Assembly (NCBI RefSeq): GCF_022763305.1
Contig: NZ_JALEGT010000017.1
Span: 62,001 to 126,000 of the forward strand
Length of the DNA stretch: 64,000 bases
Source: Marivita sp.
Lineage (GTDB): Bacteria > Pseudomonadota > Alphaproteobacteria > Rhodobacterales > Rhodobacteraceae
Direction: 5' to 3'
This document shows, one piece after another, positions 25,952 to 34,847 of this stretch (within the stretch, counting starts at the first letter, position 1; each line of letters begins with the position of its first letter). The notes beneath the pieces are model-generated. The model made no database searches. It was not told where the DNA came from and saw nothing but the letters and a program-made list of their open reading frames with translations. The position numbers were made by a program, and so were the translations under genes.

Positions 25952-26337
25952 TGTCAATTTGGAAATTATGGAGATTATGCCCGGCCCTTTTGCGGGCCAC
26001 TGGATCAAAGACGATCTCGAAACATTTTCACCAAAGAAAACAGAGAGGTAACAGACGCATCCCGATATCACACTGTCGGACCGCACCCGTCTGATGCCAA
26101 CAGGGCACCCAACACATCGCCATCGACTTGAATGACATCTCTTCTTTTTTGCCAAGCGTATAGTTGAGCAAACTCAAGCCTATAGCTTGACTGACGCCGC
26201 GGTCGGTTACGGCCTCTGACACCGCCTGTCTATCGGCATCATCAGCGGGCGGAGGCCGCCAGTTCAGGACCCACACCCTCTTTTTGGCGATCCGGGCAGG
26301 CCGAATCCCGCCAAGTCAGGAGTGAATCTGCCGAGAG

Positions 26338-27090
26338 TTACCCCCTCGCCATAGCCATCATCTGGGCGGCGGACTTGCGCAACAGAGCCTGATCCGAGCC
26401 ACAGACAAAAACCGAAACCCCCCTCGCATGCCAGCCCGGAATCTGAGCGGCATCGCCGACGAACAGCCCCACGGCCATCCCGGCGCGCTGACCGGCGGCA
26501 ATGATGTGCTCGATGGCCTCATCCAGTTCTGGCGACGGCATCGGCACGCCCATAGACTGCGACAGGTCCGCCGGACCGACAAACATCAGATCGACATCGT
26601 CCAGTGCCGCGATGACGTCGAGAGTCTCCAGCGCGCTTTTGTCTTCGATCTGGACCATGACGACACTGGCCATGTCGGACGTCTCTCGGAAAACCGGGAT
26701 GCTCATGCCGCCGTAATTGCCCGCGCGTGGCGAAGGCGACACCCCGCGTTTGCCACGAGCGAATTTCACTGCGTCGCAGACTGCTGTCGCCCCAACGGCG
26801 TCGAGCACATGCGGGACCATCACACCCGTCAGGCCAAGGTCTAGAAGCGGCGCGATCCAGTCCGTTCCCGCGCCCCAGCGCCGCGACAGAAGCGGCAGTC
26901 CAACCGCGCGACCCGCCAAGGCCAGCATGTCCATCTGCCCCAGTTCGATCGGCGCGTGTTCCTGATCAATCACCGCGAAGTCCAGCCCAGCATGGCCAAG
27001 GATCTCGACAACATGCGGGGACGGAGTCTTGACGAATGTCCCGATCAGCAGCTCTTTGGCGCGAATGCGCGCCCGCAGATCGCCAGCCAT
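26338..27090 (-). CDS. HpcH/HpaI family aldolase
   Basis: Class II metal-dependent aldolase of 250 aa related to HpcH/HpaI. It keeps the active-site His in VIDQEHAPIE, the substrate Arg in LSRRWG, and the metal ligands Glu (MVQIEDKSALE) and Asp (MFVGPADLS). Such enzymes cleave 4-hydroxy-2-oxo acids to pyruvate plus an aldehyde. ATG 27090 lies 11 bp after the DUF6282 stop, so the two are co-transcribed. Its pyruvate and aldehyde products would fit an upstream hydratase or hydrolase step. Confidence 0.9.
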   Translation of the reverse strand: MAGDLRARIRAKELLIGTFVKTPSPHVVEILGHAGLDFAVIDQEHAPIELGQMDMLALAGRAVGLPLLSRRWGAGTDWIAPLLDLGLTGVMVPHVLDAVGATAVCDAVKFARGKRGVSPSPRAGNYGGMSIPVFRETSDMASVVMVQIEDKSALETLDVIAALDDVDLMFVGPADLSQSMGVPMPSPELDEAIEHIIAAGQRAGMAVGLFVGDAAQIPGWHARGVSVFVCGSDQALLRKSAAQMMAMARG

Positions 27091-27101
27091 GTCCCGCGTC
27101 C

Positions 27102-28022
27102 TCAGCCGTTCAGACCGATGACCGTGGCAGCGTTGGTCGCCACCATGGCATGTGTCTGCGCATCGCTGTACCCCATCGACAGACAGGCAGCCACGCCGCG
27201 CCGCATCCCTTGAAGCGGATCAAGCGTCCCCACCTGCCCCAGATCCGAGCACAGGATCGTGCGCTCGGGACCAACCAGATCGATGAACGCCTGAAGTTCT
27301 TCGTAGGTGCGTGTGCGGAATTTCGAATCGTGGATGAAGAAGGCCAGTGAATGTTCCACATAGGCCCCCATGCCCGCGATCTCGAGTGTGTCGTCATGGG
27401 TGGCGCCAACGATGTCCTCGGGATGGGTAAAGATCAGCCGTTCAACGCCACGCTTGCGGGCCTCGGCAAAGACGATCTTGGTTTCCGAGACATGGATGTG
27501 CCCGCTTGCCAGCGCCAGCCCGGTTGCGGCACAGACATCCAGCACATCCAGCACCTCTGGGCGCAGTTTGCCATCCTCGAACAGTGGCACCGGCGAGGCA
27601 TGGCGCATCTTCTGGGTTGCCGCCGGATGTGACCAGTTCGAGCTTTTTTCCCATTCGAGGTGGTTCTCGGCGGCCAGCGTGGGCAGCCAGACGATTTTTC
27701 CGCCTGTCGCAGCGGTGTGTTCTACCGCGTAAGGGTTGATGCCCCCCACCACGTTGTTCAACACGAGACCGGAAAACACCTGCGTTTTCAGCTCGGGAAA
27801 ATGCGCCTTGATCAGGTTCGCGCACATCACCCCGGCATAGTCGTGATCCTTGGTCACAACAGCTGCAAACCCGGCATCCGACAGCATTCGCGCCAGGTCG
27901 AGATGGTCGATCGCGCGCGCCGCAATGGATGGGCCGCTGTGGACGTGCGGATCGACCGCGCCTTTCAGGATGTCATCGATGCGCGCCGCCTCATCGCGCT
28001 CGATTGCGTCTACTGCTGTCAT
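27102..28022 (-). CDS. DUF6282 family protein, putative metal-dependent hydrolase
   Basis: Protein of 306 aa with the pattern of an amidohydrolase-like TIM barrel: HxH near the N-terminus (GAVDPHVHSGPS), VVTKDHDYAG, SGHIHVSETK, IFTHPEDIVG and LCSDLGQVG supply His/Lys/Asp positions for a metal site. It resembles the group annotated DUF6282, whose reaction is not established. ATG 28022 is chosen for its GGAGG; a further upstream start is open. Encoded directly before the aldolase, it may hydrolyse or hydrate the aldolase precursor. Confidence 0.75.
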   Translation of the reverse strand: MTAVDAIERDEAARIDDILKGAVDPHVHSGPSIAARAIDHLDLARMLSDAGFAAVVTKDHDYAGVMCANLIKAHFPELKTQVFSGLVLNNVVGGINPYAVEHTAATGGKIVWLPTLAAENHLEWEKSSNWSHPAATQKMRHASPVPLFEDGKLRPEVLDVLDVCAATGLALASGHIHVSETKIVFAEARKRGVERLIFTHPEDIVGATHDDTLEIAGMGAYVEHSLAFFIHDSKFRTRTYEELQAFIDLVGPERTILCSDLGQVGTLDPLQGMRRGVAACLSMGYSDAQTHAMVATNAATVIGLNG

Positions 28023-28079
28023 GGGGACCTCCCGAACCATCTGTCAGACTGTAATTGCTCGTTGCATCATGCGAACCAG

Positions 28080-28098
28080 TGTTTCGCATAGCAGAACA
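28080..28098 (+). promoter_or_regulatory. IclR-type operator box C, upstream of the DUF6282-aldolase pair
   Basis: TGTTTCGCATAGCAGAACA lies 58-76 bp before ATG 28022. It matches 16 of 19 positions of box B and 14 of 19 of box A in the iclR/cupin intergenic region. The overlapping 21-bp dyad ATGCGAA-N7-TTCGCAT (28069-28089) adds symmetry. This links the leftward pair to the same regulator. Confidence 0.6.
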
Positions 28099-28178
28099 AG
28101 CCCGACGTTATTTTTGTCCGGCTCGCGAGTCAAGCAATCGCCGACCCCGCCCTGATGACCCTGAAAATGGAGTTGCGG

Positions 28179-28958
28179 TCAGACCGCGTGACCCAGCTCT
28201 GCCGAGATCCGCCGTGCCGCCTCTTGCACCGCGTCAATCTGGTCCGCGTCGGGCGGCGTGCTGATGTATTGCGTCAGGCTCACAATCGCGACGGTCGCGA
28301 CAGGCTCGCCATCAAGCCCGAAGATCGGACAGGCGAGCGCGTTAAGTCCAAGCATCGTTTCGTTCGGCGCGGTTGACCAGCCGCGCGCGGCGATGTCGTC
28401 GATATGCGCGTACAGCGCAGCATGATCGGTGATGGTGAATTCCGTCATCGGTGAAATGGTTTCGGGAATGAGGTCCGGCCATCTGCTGCGTGGCGTAAAG
28501 GCCAGCGCAACCTTGCCCTGAGCGGAATTCCAGAAGCCCAGCAGCGACCCGGGGCGAACGCCCACCTCGATCTGCATGCGACCCGGCAGAGTGTTCAATA
28601 TCCGAATGCCCGTCGGTTCGATCTGACCCAGACTGACCGCCTGCCCGGTGCGGTCGCGCAAAGCGCGCAGATGGGGCATCGCCACGCTTGTCAGATCGGT
28701 AGACCCCGCAGCCGCACGCCCAAGGCCAATCAGCCTCGCACCGATTCGATACCGTTCGGTTTCCTCGGATTGCGTCAGGTAACCCAGCGAAACGAGGGTC
28801 CGCAGATGACGGTAAATCCGGCTCTTGGTCGTTCCCAAAGCCTGTGCCAGTTCCGTAACACCGACCTCGCCCTCGCTGAAGGCCATCGCCTCGAGCACCT
28901 GCAAGGCGAGCGCGACGCTTTGGATGATCTCAGTTTTCTGTGGGTCTTCAGCGGTCAT
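28179..28958 (-). CDS. IclR family transcriptional regulator
   Basis: Regulator of 259 aa: N-terminal winged helix (SVALALQVLEAMAFSEGEVG, then ELAQALGTTKSRIYRHLRTL) and a C-terminal GAF-like IclR effector domain. ATG 28958 is used; a GTG at 28973 is possible. It sits between the DUF6282/aldolase genes, which it precedes in the same direction with 156 bp between, and the divergent cupin-TRAP operon. Both gaps contain the shared 19-bp boxes, so it most likely controls both. Confidence 0.9.
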   Translation of the reverse strand: MTAEDPQKTEIIQSVALALQVLEAMAFSEGEVGVTELAQALGTTKSRIYRHLRTLVSLGYLTQSEETERYRIGARLIGLGRAAAGSTDLTSVAMPHLRALRDRTGQAVSLGQIEPTGIRILNTLPGRMQIEVGVRPGSLLGFWNSAQGKVALAFTPRSRWPDLIPETISPMTEFTITDHAALYAHIDDIAARGWSTAPNETMLGLNALACPIFGLDGEPVATVAIVSLTQYISTPPDADQIDAVQEAARRISAELGHAV

Positions 28959-29051
28959 GACAATCCAATTCACTCAGCTTCGCGTCCAGAGCAAGGGGTG
29001 GCCAGCGAATTTCGCAAGGCGACGCTTGACAGGCGCAACCTTACCTAAATA

Positions 29052-29090
29052 TGTTTCGTTTGAAAGAACATTGTTCCGCTAGACGAAACA
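29052..29090. promoter_or_regulatory. paired IclR-type operator boxes A and B
   Basis: Box A reads TGTTTCGTTTGAAAGAACA at 29052-29070 on the plus strand. Box B reads TGTTTCGTCTAGCGGAACA at 29090-29072 on the minus strand. They face each other across one base and together form a 39-bp dyad whose centre is GAACATTGTTC. The pair lies between the divergent iclR (start 28958) and cupin (start 29121) genes, the expected place for the regulator's own operator. Confidence 0.65.
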
Positions 29091-29120
29091 ACATGCTGAT
29101 ACCGGGAGGGGGGAGCCTGC

Positions 29121-30029
29121 ATGAGCAATTATGACAAGTCCGATCCACGCGCGTCGCTGGCCCCCGCCTTGACCGGCAATATGCTGTCTCAGACCGGGCT
29201 CGTGGCCGATCCCCAGGCAGCGCATTTCAGCGAAACCGATCCACAGATCGACGACGCCACAGGAAAAAGTTGGCTCCACCGCGGGCATAATTTCCTCGTG
29301 GCCTATTCCGAGGCAGAAAAGGGCGCGCTGTTCACCCGCACAGCGCAGCCCGATGAGTACTGCGTCCTCCTTCCGAAGGCTGGTGCGACGATCGACTGGA
29401 ATGGCACGACAGTTTCGGTCCCCGGCTATTCGATCGCCTTCGTTCCGCCCGGCGACAGCAGCGTGACCATGCCCGAAGGCGGCGTTCTGGTGCGACTGTT
29501 CTCGACGCAGAACACCGATCTTGCAGAAATGTGCGGGAACGCACGAGGCTATGACGTGCCGCGCGCTCACATCCCGGCGTTTCAGCCGTGGCCCGAGCCG
29601 CCAGGCGGTTGGGCCATCCGCGCCTATTCGCTGGACGTACCGCCCGAGACCGGTCGGTTTGGCCGCATCTTCCGCTGCACGACGCTGATGGTGAACGTGC
29701 TCGACCCGTTCGAAGGACCGCGCGACGCGTCAAAGATGTCGCCGCATCATCATGACGACTTTGAACAGGGGTCATTGGCCCTGTCAGGCGACTTCACCCA
29801 CTACCTGCGATGGAACTGGACCAGCGACATGGCGGATTGGCGCGATGATCAGGCACTGGAGATGGGATCTCCGTCGATGTTGGTGATCCCGCCCCCCGTG
29901 ATCCACACCACGCGCGCCACCGGTGCAGGGTCAAACTGGTTGATCGACATCTTCAGTCCTCCCCGCGAGGACTTTTCGTCCAAACCCGGTTGGGTGCTGA
30001 ACGCCAAGGACTACCCGATGCCGGCCTGA
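29121..30029 (+). CDS. cupin domain-containing protein, 302 aa
   Basis: Soluble bicupin-like protein. The C-terminal half has a metal-binding cupin motif 1 (SPHHHDDFEQGSLALSG) and a possible motif 2 His in PPPVIHTT; the N-terminal half has a second beta-barrel segment (SIAFVPPGDSSVTMPEGG) without the histidines. ATG 29121 follows a strong GGGAGGGGGGAG. First gene of the TRAP operon and directly under the IclR boxes. It could be a dioxygenase, isomerase or lyase for the imported compound; no characterised family was recognised. Confidence 0.75.
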   Translation: MSNYDKSDPRASLAPALTGNMLSQTGLVADPQAAHFSETDPQIDDATGKSWLHRGHNFLVAYSEAEKGALFTRTAQPDEYCVLLPKAGATIDWNGTTVSVPGYSIAFVPPGDSSVTMPEGGVLVRLFSTQNTDLAEMCGNARGYDVPRAHIPAFQPWPEPPGGWAIRAYSLDVPPETGRFGRIFRCTTLMVNVLDPFEGPRDASKMSPHHHDDFEQGSLALSGDFTHYLRWNWTSDMADWRDDQALEMGSPSMLVIPPPVIHTTRATGAGSNWLIDIFSPPREDFSSKPGWVLNAKDYPMPA

Positions 30030-30079
30030 CATGGCCCTGGCATCAAACTGCTCATGACTTTTCAGGGAGGAAACCCGAA

Positions 30080-31075
30080 ATGATCACCAGAAGGACACTT
30101 CTGCACACCGGCGTCGCACTCGGCGCCACCCTCGCCATGCCGCATGTCGCCCGCGCTGCGGGCAAGACCATCCGTCTGGCCCATGCGGCCAACCCCGTCC
30201 ATCCGGGACACATCCAGTCCACCTCGTTTGCGGACGCGCTCGAAGAACTGATGCCGGGCGCTTTCAACGTGCAAATCTTCCCCAACCGGCAGTTGGGAGA
30301 TGACAAGCAGGTGCTCGAAGCCACAGTGGCCGGGTCTCTGGACATGTGTGGCGTGTCCGGGGTGCTGGTGCCGCTGGTGACAGGTCGCCCGGCCATGAAC
30401 GCTTGGCAATTGCCGTTTCTTGTTCGTGACTACGACCACTTTGGCGAACTGGTGCACAGCGAGATCGGCCAGAAGATGCTGGACGACCTGCGCCCCGCAG
30501 GCATTGTCGGCCTGTCACTGGTCGATGGCGGCCAGCGCAACTTTCTGTCGGTCAAGAACCAGGTCAAGACGATCGACGACTTCGCCGGTCTCAAGACGCG
30601 GATCGTCCCCGTGCCGCTGCACAAGGCGATCTGGGAAGCCATAGGCACCGCACCTGTCGGCCTGCCCTATGGCGAGGTTTACGGCGCGCTGGAAACTGGC
30701 GTGATCGACGCGGTCGAAATCAACGTGTCTTCCATGCTGGGGGAGAACCTGTGGGAAGTCGGCAAGAACTTCACCCTGACCGGGCATTACCCATGGCACC
30801 TCGCCTTGGTGATGGCAGACGGCATGTGGAACACGCTCAACGAAGAAGAGCAGTCAGCGATCCGCGAGGCTGGCAGGCGCGCCACGGACTTTACCCTGGC
30901 CTATGCCAAGGATCAGGATCTTGCGGGCCGCGAAGAGCTTGTTGCCAAAGGTGTTGAGATTGCCCCGCTGGACGACTTGACCGCTCTGCGCGAGAAGGTT
31001 GCTGCCGTCACCGCCGAATACAGCCAGCAGGATCCGCTCATCGCGGAATTCGTCGCGGCCGCGACGGGGGCCTGA
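30080..31075 (+). CDS. TRAP transporter substrate-binding protein, DctP family
   Basis: Periplasmic binding protein of 331 aa. ATG 30080 follows AGGGAGG. The signal peptide has a twin-arginine look (MITRRTLLHTGVALGATL, cleavage after ARAA). DctP hallmarks are seen: HPGHIQSTSFADALEELMPG, FPNRQLGDDKQVLEATVAG and the Arg in LKTRIVPVPLHKAIW that usually binds the carboxylate. Transcribed with the cupin gene 50 bp upstream and the DctQM permeases 61 bp downstream. Confidence 0.92.
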   Translation: MITRRTLLHTGVALGATLAMPHVARAAGKTIRLAHAANPVHPGHIQSTSFADALEELMPGAFNVQIFPNRQLGDDKQVLEATVAGSLDMCGVSGVLVPLVTGRPAMNAWQLPFLVRDYDHFGELVHSEIGQKMLDDLRPAGIVGLSLVDGGQRNFLSVKNQVKTIDDFAGLKTRIVPVPLHKAIWEAIGTAPVGLPYGEVYGALETGVIDAVEINVSSMLGENLWEVGKNFTLTGHYPWHLALVMADGMWNTLNEEEQSAIREAGRRATDFTLAYAKDQDLAGREELVAKGVEIAPLDDLTALREKVAAVTAEYSQQDPLIAEFVAAATGA

Positions 31076-31136
31076 CAATTGAACCCGGCGGGGGCTTGGC
31101 GGCCCCTGCCTCACACTTCGTGAAGGCGTCGCTGAC

Positions 31137-31694
31137 ATGCAGGACAGGACGGGACCGGTCTCGCGCCTTGTTGGCGCATATGTGTGGTTGATCCGCACGC
31201 TGGCGGGACTCAGCATGGCCTTGATTGTCGGCATCATGCTGGTTCAGGTCTTCTACCGATATGCCTTGAACGACAGCCTGATCTGGGCCGAAGAGATCTG
31301 TCGCTATCTGCTGATCTGGCAGACCTTTCTCGTGCTGGGCTTGGCCTATTCCAAGGGTGAGCTTGTCGCGCTCGACTTCCTGCCCGGCGCGCTCCCGCCC
31401 CGGGGGAAATGGCTGCTGCGGGCAGCCATGGCGGTACCCATCCTTGCTTTTCTCGCGGTCATGGGGTGGTACGGCTACGACTTTTCTTCACGCTTTGACC
31501 GTCAGACCATACCTGCGCTCGACTTCATTTGGACCGCGGTGACCGGTGAAGCCTTGGGTTTGTCGATCCGCTGGGTCTATGTCTCGGTGACGGTCGGCGC
31601 GGCGCTGATGGGGCTGCATGTGGTCGCAAATCTGGTCAGCACCTTCCGACTGCAGTTCCTGCACAATATCTCTGATCAGGTGGATGCAGCCTGA
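31137..31694 (+). CDS. TRAP transporter small permease, DctQ family
   Basis: Membrane protein of 185 aa with four predicted helices and the DctQ motif (YRYALNDSLIWAEEICRYLLIW). Its stop overlaps the DctM start (TGATG at 31693-31696). It pairs with the large permease to form the cation-coupled channel. Confidence 0.92.
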   Translation: MQDRTGPVSRLVGAYVWLIRTLAGLSMALIVGIMLVQVFYRYALNDSLIWAEEICRYLLIWQTFLVLGLAYSKGELVALDFLPGALPPRGKWLLRAAMAVPILAFLAVMGWYGYDFSSRFDRQTIPALDFIWTAVTGEALGLSIRWVYVSVTVGAALMGLHVVANLVSTFRLQFLHNISDQVDAA

Positions 31695-32965
31695 TGGGCA
31701 GTTTCTTTTTTCTGTTCGCCGCCTTCCTGGCATCCGGCATCCCGATCGCTCTGACGCTTGGGATTGCAGGGACCGCCTACCTGTATCTGTCGGGCAACGG
31801 CATGATGGTGCTGATGCTCCCGCAGCGGATGATGGCAGGCATTGATCAGTTCGTTCTGCTGACCATTCCCCTGTTCCTGCTGGCCGGATCGCTCATGAAC
31901 GTGGGCGGAGTGACCGACCGGATCGTGACCTTTGCCCGCGCAATGGTCGGCCATCGACAAGGTGGCATGTCGTCTGTGTCGATCCTGTCCTCGGGCTTTT
32001 TCGCGGGCATCTCAGGCAGCGCCACGGCCGAAGCCTCGGCTCTTGGCACCATCCTGATCCCGTCCATGTCCAAGCAGGGAATGCCGTCGGCCTATGCCGC
32101 AGCGCTTGTTGCCGTCAGTTCGGTCATGGGGCCGATCATCCCCCCTTCGATCACGATGATCGTCTATGGCGTGCTGTCTGGCACCTCGATCGGGCAGTTG
32201 TTTCTTGCGGGGGTCGCACCGGGCGTCGGACTTGCCGCGGGACTTTTGATGTATGCCAGTTGGCGCGCCAAGCGCGACGGGTTTCCTGTAACGCCAAAGA
32301 TGCGTGCAAGGGACAGGCTGATTGCCACGCGGCGGACCCTTCCTGCGCTGTTTCTGCCGCTGATCATCCTCGTCGGCATCAAAGCCGGGATCTTCACTCC
32401 GACCGAAGCCGCTGCGGTGGCCGTGGGCTACGCGCTGATCATCGGCACGATCTACCGCGACCTGACGATCCAGCGGATCTGGGAGGCGCTGATCGCAACC
32501 GCGCTGGTTTCGGCGTCAATTCTGTTCATCACCGCGATGGCCAGCGTCGTGTCCTTTGTCTTCACGCTCGAACAGGTGCCCACGCTGATCGCCGAAGCCA
32601 TGCTGACCCTGACCGAGAACCCCTGGATGATCCTGCTGCTTCTGAACCTCTTTCTGCTGATCCTCGGCATGTTCCTCGAGCCGATCTCGATCCTGATCCT
32701 GACCATGCCGATCCTGATGGAGTTTCAGGGCATCATCGACATGGACCCGGTGCAGTTCGGAACAGTTGTGGTCCTGAACGTGGTGATCGGCATGGCAACA
32801 CCGCCGGTGGGTATTCTGCTCTTCATCACCTCGGCCATTTCCGGCGAGCCGGTCACGCGCGTGATCCGCGAGGCGCTCCCACTGATTGGTATCTGCCTGA
32901 TCGTCCTGGCGCTGATCGCGCTGGTCCCGGCGGTGTCGCTGTTCCTGCCGAAAATGCTGGTGTGA
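31694..32965 (+). CDS. TRAP transporter large permease, DctM family
   Basis: Large permease of 423 aa with about 12 membrane helices. Conserved segments include SGSATAEASALGTILIPSM, GPIIPPSITMIVYG and GMATPPVGILLF. Translationally coupled to DctQ. Last gene of the IclR-linked cupin-TRAP operon; about 100 bp without a clear terminator separate it from the convergent LysE gene. Confidence 0.95.
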   Translation: MGSFFFLFAAFLASGIPIALTLGIAGTAYLYLSGNGMMVLMLPQRMMAGIDQFVLLTIPLFLLAGSLMNVGGVTDRIVTFARAMVGHRQGGMSSVSILSSGFFAGISGSATAEASALGTILIPSMSKQGMPSAYAAALVAVSSVMGPIIPPSITMIVYGVLSGTSIGQLFLAGVAPGVGLAAGLLMYASWRAKRDGFPVTPKMRARDRLIATRRTLPALFLPLIILVGIKAGIFTPTEAAAVAVGYALIIGTIYRDLTIQRIWEALIATALVSASILFITAMASVVSFVFTLEQVPTLIAEAMLTLTENPWMILLLLNLFLLILGMFLEPISILILTMPILMEFQGIIDMDPVQFGTVVVLNVVIGMATPPVGILLFITSAISGEPVTRVIREALPLIGICLIVLALIALVPAVSLFLPKMLV

Positions 32966-33066
32966 CCGAGCCCGCCAATGATCGCGTTCCCTGTCGCACA
33001 GCCCGGCCGACGTCTACGTTGCCCCGGAACGGATCGACACGCGGCACGGGCCACATGCCCCGCGCG

Positions 33067-33711
33067 TCAGATAAACCCCAAGTGAAGATTGACCGCGATG
33101 AGGCACAGCGCCAATCCGCCTGACCACGCCAGTCCCTTGCGAATGTTGGGGTTCCGCGACACGGATTGCGCCAGCCTCGCCCCCAGCCACGCGACGGTGA
33201 TATCGGACGGGATCGCCGTCAACGGAACAAGAATACCCAGGATGATGAGTTGTCCCTGCAACGCGCCTTCATCAAGGTTGGGGTCGACAAAGGGCGGCAA
33301 GAAAAGGGCAAAAAACAGGACGGTCTTGGGGTTGAGAAGTTCGACCCACATACCCTGCCACACGATCTGCCCAAAACTCTGGTGCCGTGTCGGCGTGTCG
33401 GTGACGGACAGGTCCAGCCTGACATAGGAATCCCGGATCAATCCATATCCAAGATACACCAGGTAGAAAGAGCCGAGGAACCGCAGGCTGACCATGACCC
33501 ACTCGAATTGGCGGAACACGGCGGCCAATCCGAAGGCTGTGGCGATGGCAAGCAGAACGCCACCCAACCCCAGGCCCAGGGCAGACGCATAGCCGGCGCT
33601 CCTGCTCTGACCGGCACTTCGCGACAGCACATACAGCATCGAGGGACCAGGTGTGGCGCTCAACACGAGCCCGGCAAGGGCTACGGCAAACATGGTTTCA
33701 AGTTCAGGCAT
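33067..33711 (-). CDS. LysE family translocator
   Basis: Membrane exporter of 214 aa (RhtB/LysE superfamily) with six hydrophobic segments and the family N-terminus LVLSATPGPSMLYVLSRSAG. Members export amino acids or homoserine lactone-like compounds. ATG 33711 lies 9 bp after the dioxygenase stop, so the two form an operon. It may export the product of that enzyme or an amino acid analogue. Confidence 0.88.
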   Translation of the reverse strand: MPELETMFAVALAGLVLSATPGPSMLYVLSRSAGQSRSAGYASALGLGLGGVLLAIATAFGLAAVFRQFEWVMVSLRFLGSFYLVYLGYGLIRDSYVRLDLSVTDTPTRHQSFGQIVWQGMWVELLNPKTVLFFALFLPPFVDPNLDEGALQGQLIILGILVPLTAIPSDITVAWLGARLAQSVSRNPNIRKGLAWSGGLALCLIAVNLHLGFI

Positions 33712-33720
33712 TTTGGGAAT

Positions 33721-34788
33721 TCAGGTTATGGTCTTGAGCCTTTGCTCAAACGGATTTTCGATCTGAAGTGAAGGGCTTGTCTGCCCATCATCTTCATCTT
33801 TTTTCGCCATAAGGGCTTTGAGATACGGAAAATCCCGGATCAGCATGCGCTCGAGATGCGCGCCTGCCGCGAAAGGCGCATAACGGGGCGCCGACCCGTC
33901 TGGAACCAATTGTGCGAAAGGTTCGATGATGGTGTCGTGGTTTGCGGCGACGAAATACGGCAGCGAAAACCGTTCAGGTCTCAGATTCAGCACGCGGTGC
34001 GGTGTCGAACGGAGCCGGCCATTGGTCCAGGCTTCCATCATGTCGCCGATATTCACGACAAGGGCGGCCGGATTTACCGGCACATCGATCCAGACGTCAT
34101 CCTGCGACAGGATCTGCAACCCCTTGTTGCGCGTATGCAGCAGGGTCAGACATTCGTAATCCGTGTGGGCCCCCATGTTCACGGATTTGGTGTCCGTCAG
34201 CGACGCCTTGCGCACGTAATGCAGCAGACGCAATTGCGAGACCGGCTTTGTCATCTTCTCCGTCATCGCGCCTTGCGGAAGGTCCAGATAGCGCTCCAAC
34301 AACGCGCATATCATCCGCCCCAGACACGCGACCTCGGTATAATACCGATCGATCGTTTCCCGAAACCCGTCAAGCTCTGGCCAATTGTTCGGACCCAGAA
34401 CGCGGATGCCGGACAGGAAATCGGGATCGTCCGCCGGCAAATCCATCCCAAGATCGAAAGCTTCATAGCTTCGGTGCACTTCGTCGGGATAGTCCCCTTT
34501 CTCGGTGAACGGAACGTAGCCTCTGTGGTTGGGGCTGGCACCGATATAGGTGCGCATCTTGATGTTCTGCGGCAGGGCGAAGAATTCTTCTGCGGCGGCA
34601 TAGACCGCGTCGATCAGATCCAACGAAATGCCGTGGTCGCAAATCCTGAAAAAGCCATGCCGCTCGCAGGCGGTCCCGATTTGGGAAGCAAGCTTGTCCG
34701 TCTCGATCTCATCGCCCGATCTCAATGCGGCAACACTGATGAGAGGCAAAACATGTTCGTCCTGTCGGATATCAGAGAACAACGTCAT
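33721..34788 (-). CDS. isopenicillin N synthase-like 2-oxoglutarate/Fe(II) dioxygenase
   Basis: Cytoplasmic non-haem iron enzyme of 355 aa. It has the N-terminal DIOX_N segment (GTACERHGFFRICDHGI) and the iron-binding facial triad His/Asp (MGAHTDYECLTLL) and His (STPHRVLNL), followed by the 2-oxoglutarate-binding Arg/Ser (RFSLPYF). ATG 34788 follows AAGGGG. Bacterial members hydroxylate or oxidise amino-acid- or nucleobase-like substrates. Coupled to a LysE exporter; substrate unknown. Confidence 0.88.
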   Translation of the reverse strand: MTLFSDIRQDEHVLPLISVAALRSGDEIETDKLASQIGTACERHGFFRICDHGISLDLIDAVYAAAEEFFALPQNIKMRTYIGASPNHRGYVPFTEKGDYPDEVHRSYEAFDLGMDLPADDPDFLSGIRVLGPNNWPELDGFRETIDRYYTEVACLGRMICALLERYLDLPQGAMTEKMTKPVSQLRLLHYVRKASLTDTKSVNMGAHTDYECLTLLHTRNKGLQILSQDDVWIDVPVNPAALVVNIGDMMEAWTNGRLRSTPHRVLNLRPERFSLPYFVAANHDTIIEPFAQLVPDGSAPRYAPFAAGAHLERMLIRDFPYLKALMAKKDEDDGQTSPSLQIENPFEQRLKTIT

Positions 34789-34847
34789 GGGACCCCTTCA
34801 GATGTATCGTTGCTCCAAACTCGTTCAAGTACAGTTCGTTGTTCCGG

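Larger units (their letters stand above)
25850..26337. other. 488-bp intergenic region, regulatory for the tct operon
   Basis: No gene found. Going leftward (the direction of transcription) it holds a tandem pair of similar elements at about 26154-26190 (CAAGCGTATAGTTGA and CAAGCCTATAGCTTGA), the AT-rich dyad 25930-25951 and a hairpin at 25900-25924 that would lie in the tctB leader. A half-site CGAAACA at 26018-26024 matches the outer part of the IclR-type boxes near 29070, but the rest of that box is not conserved. Confidence 0.5.
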
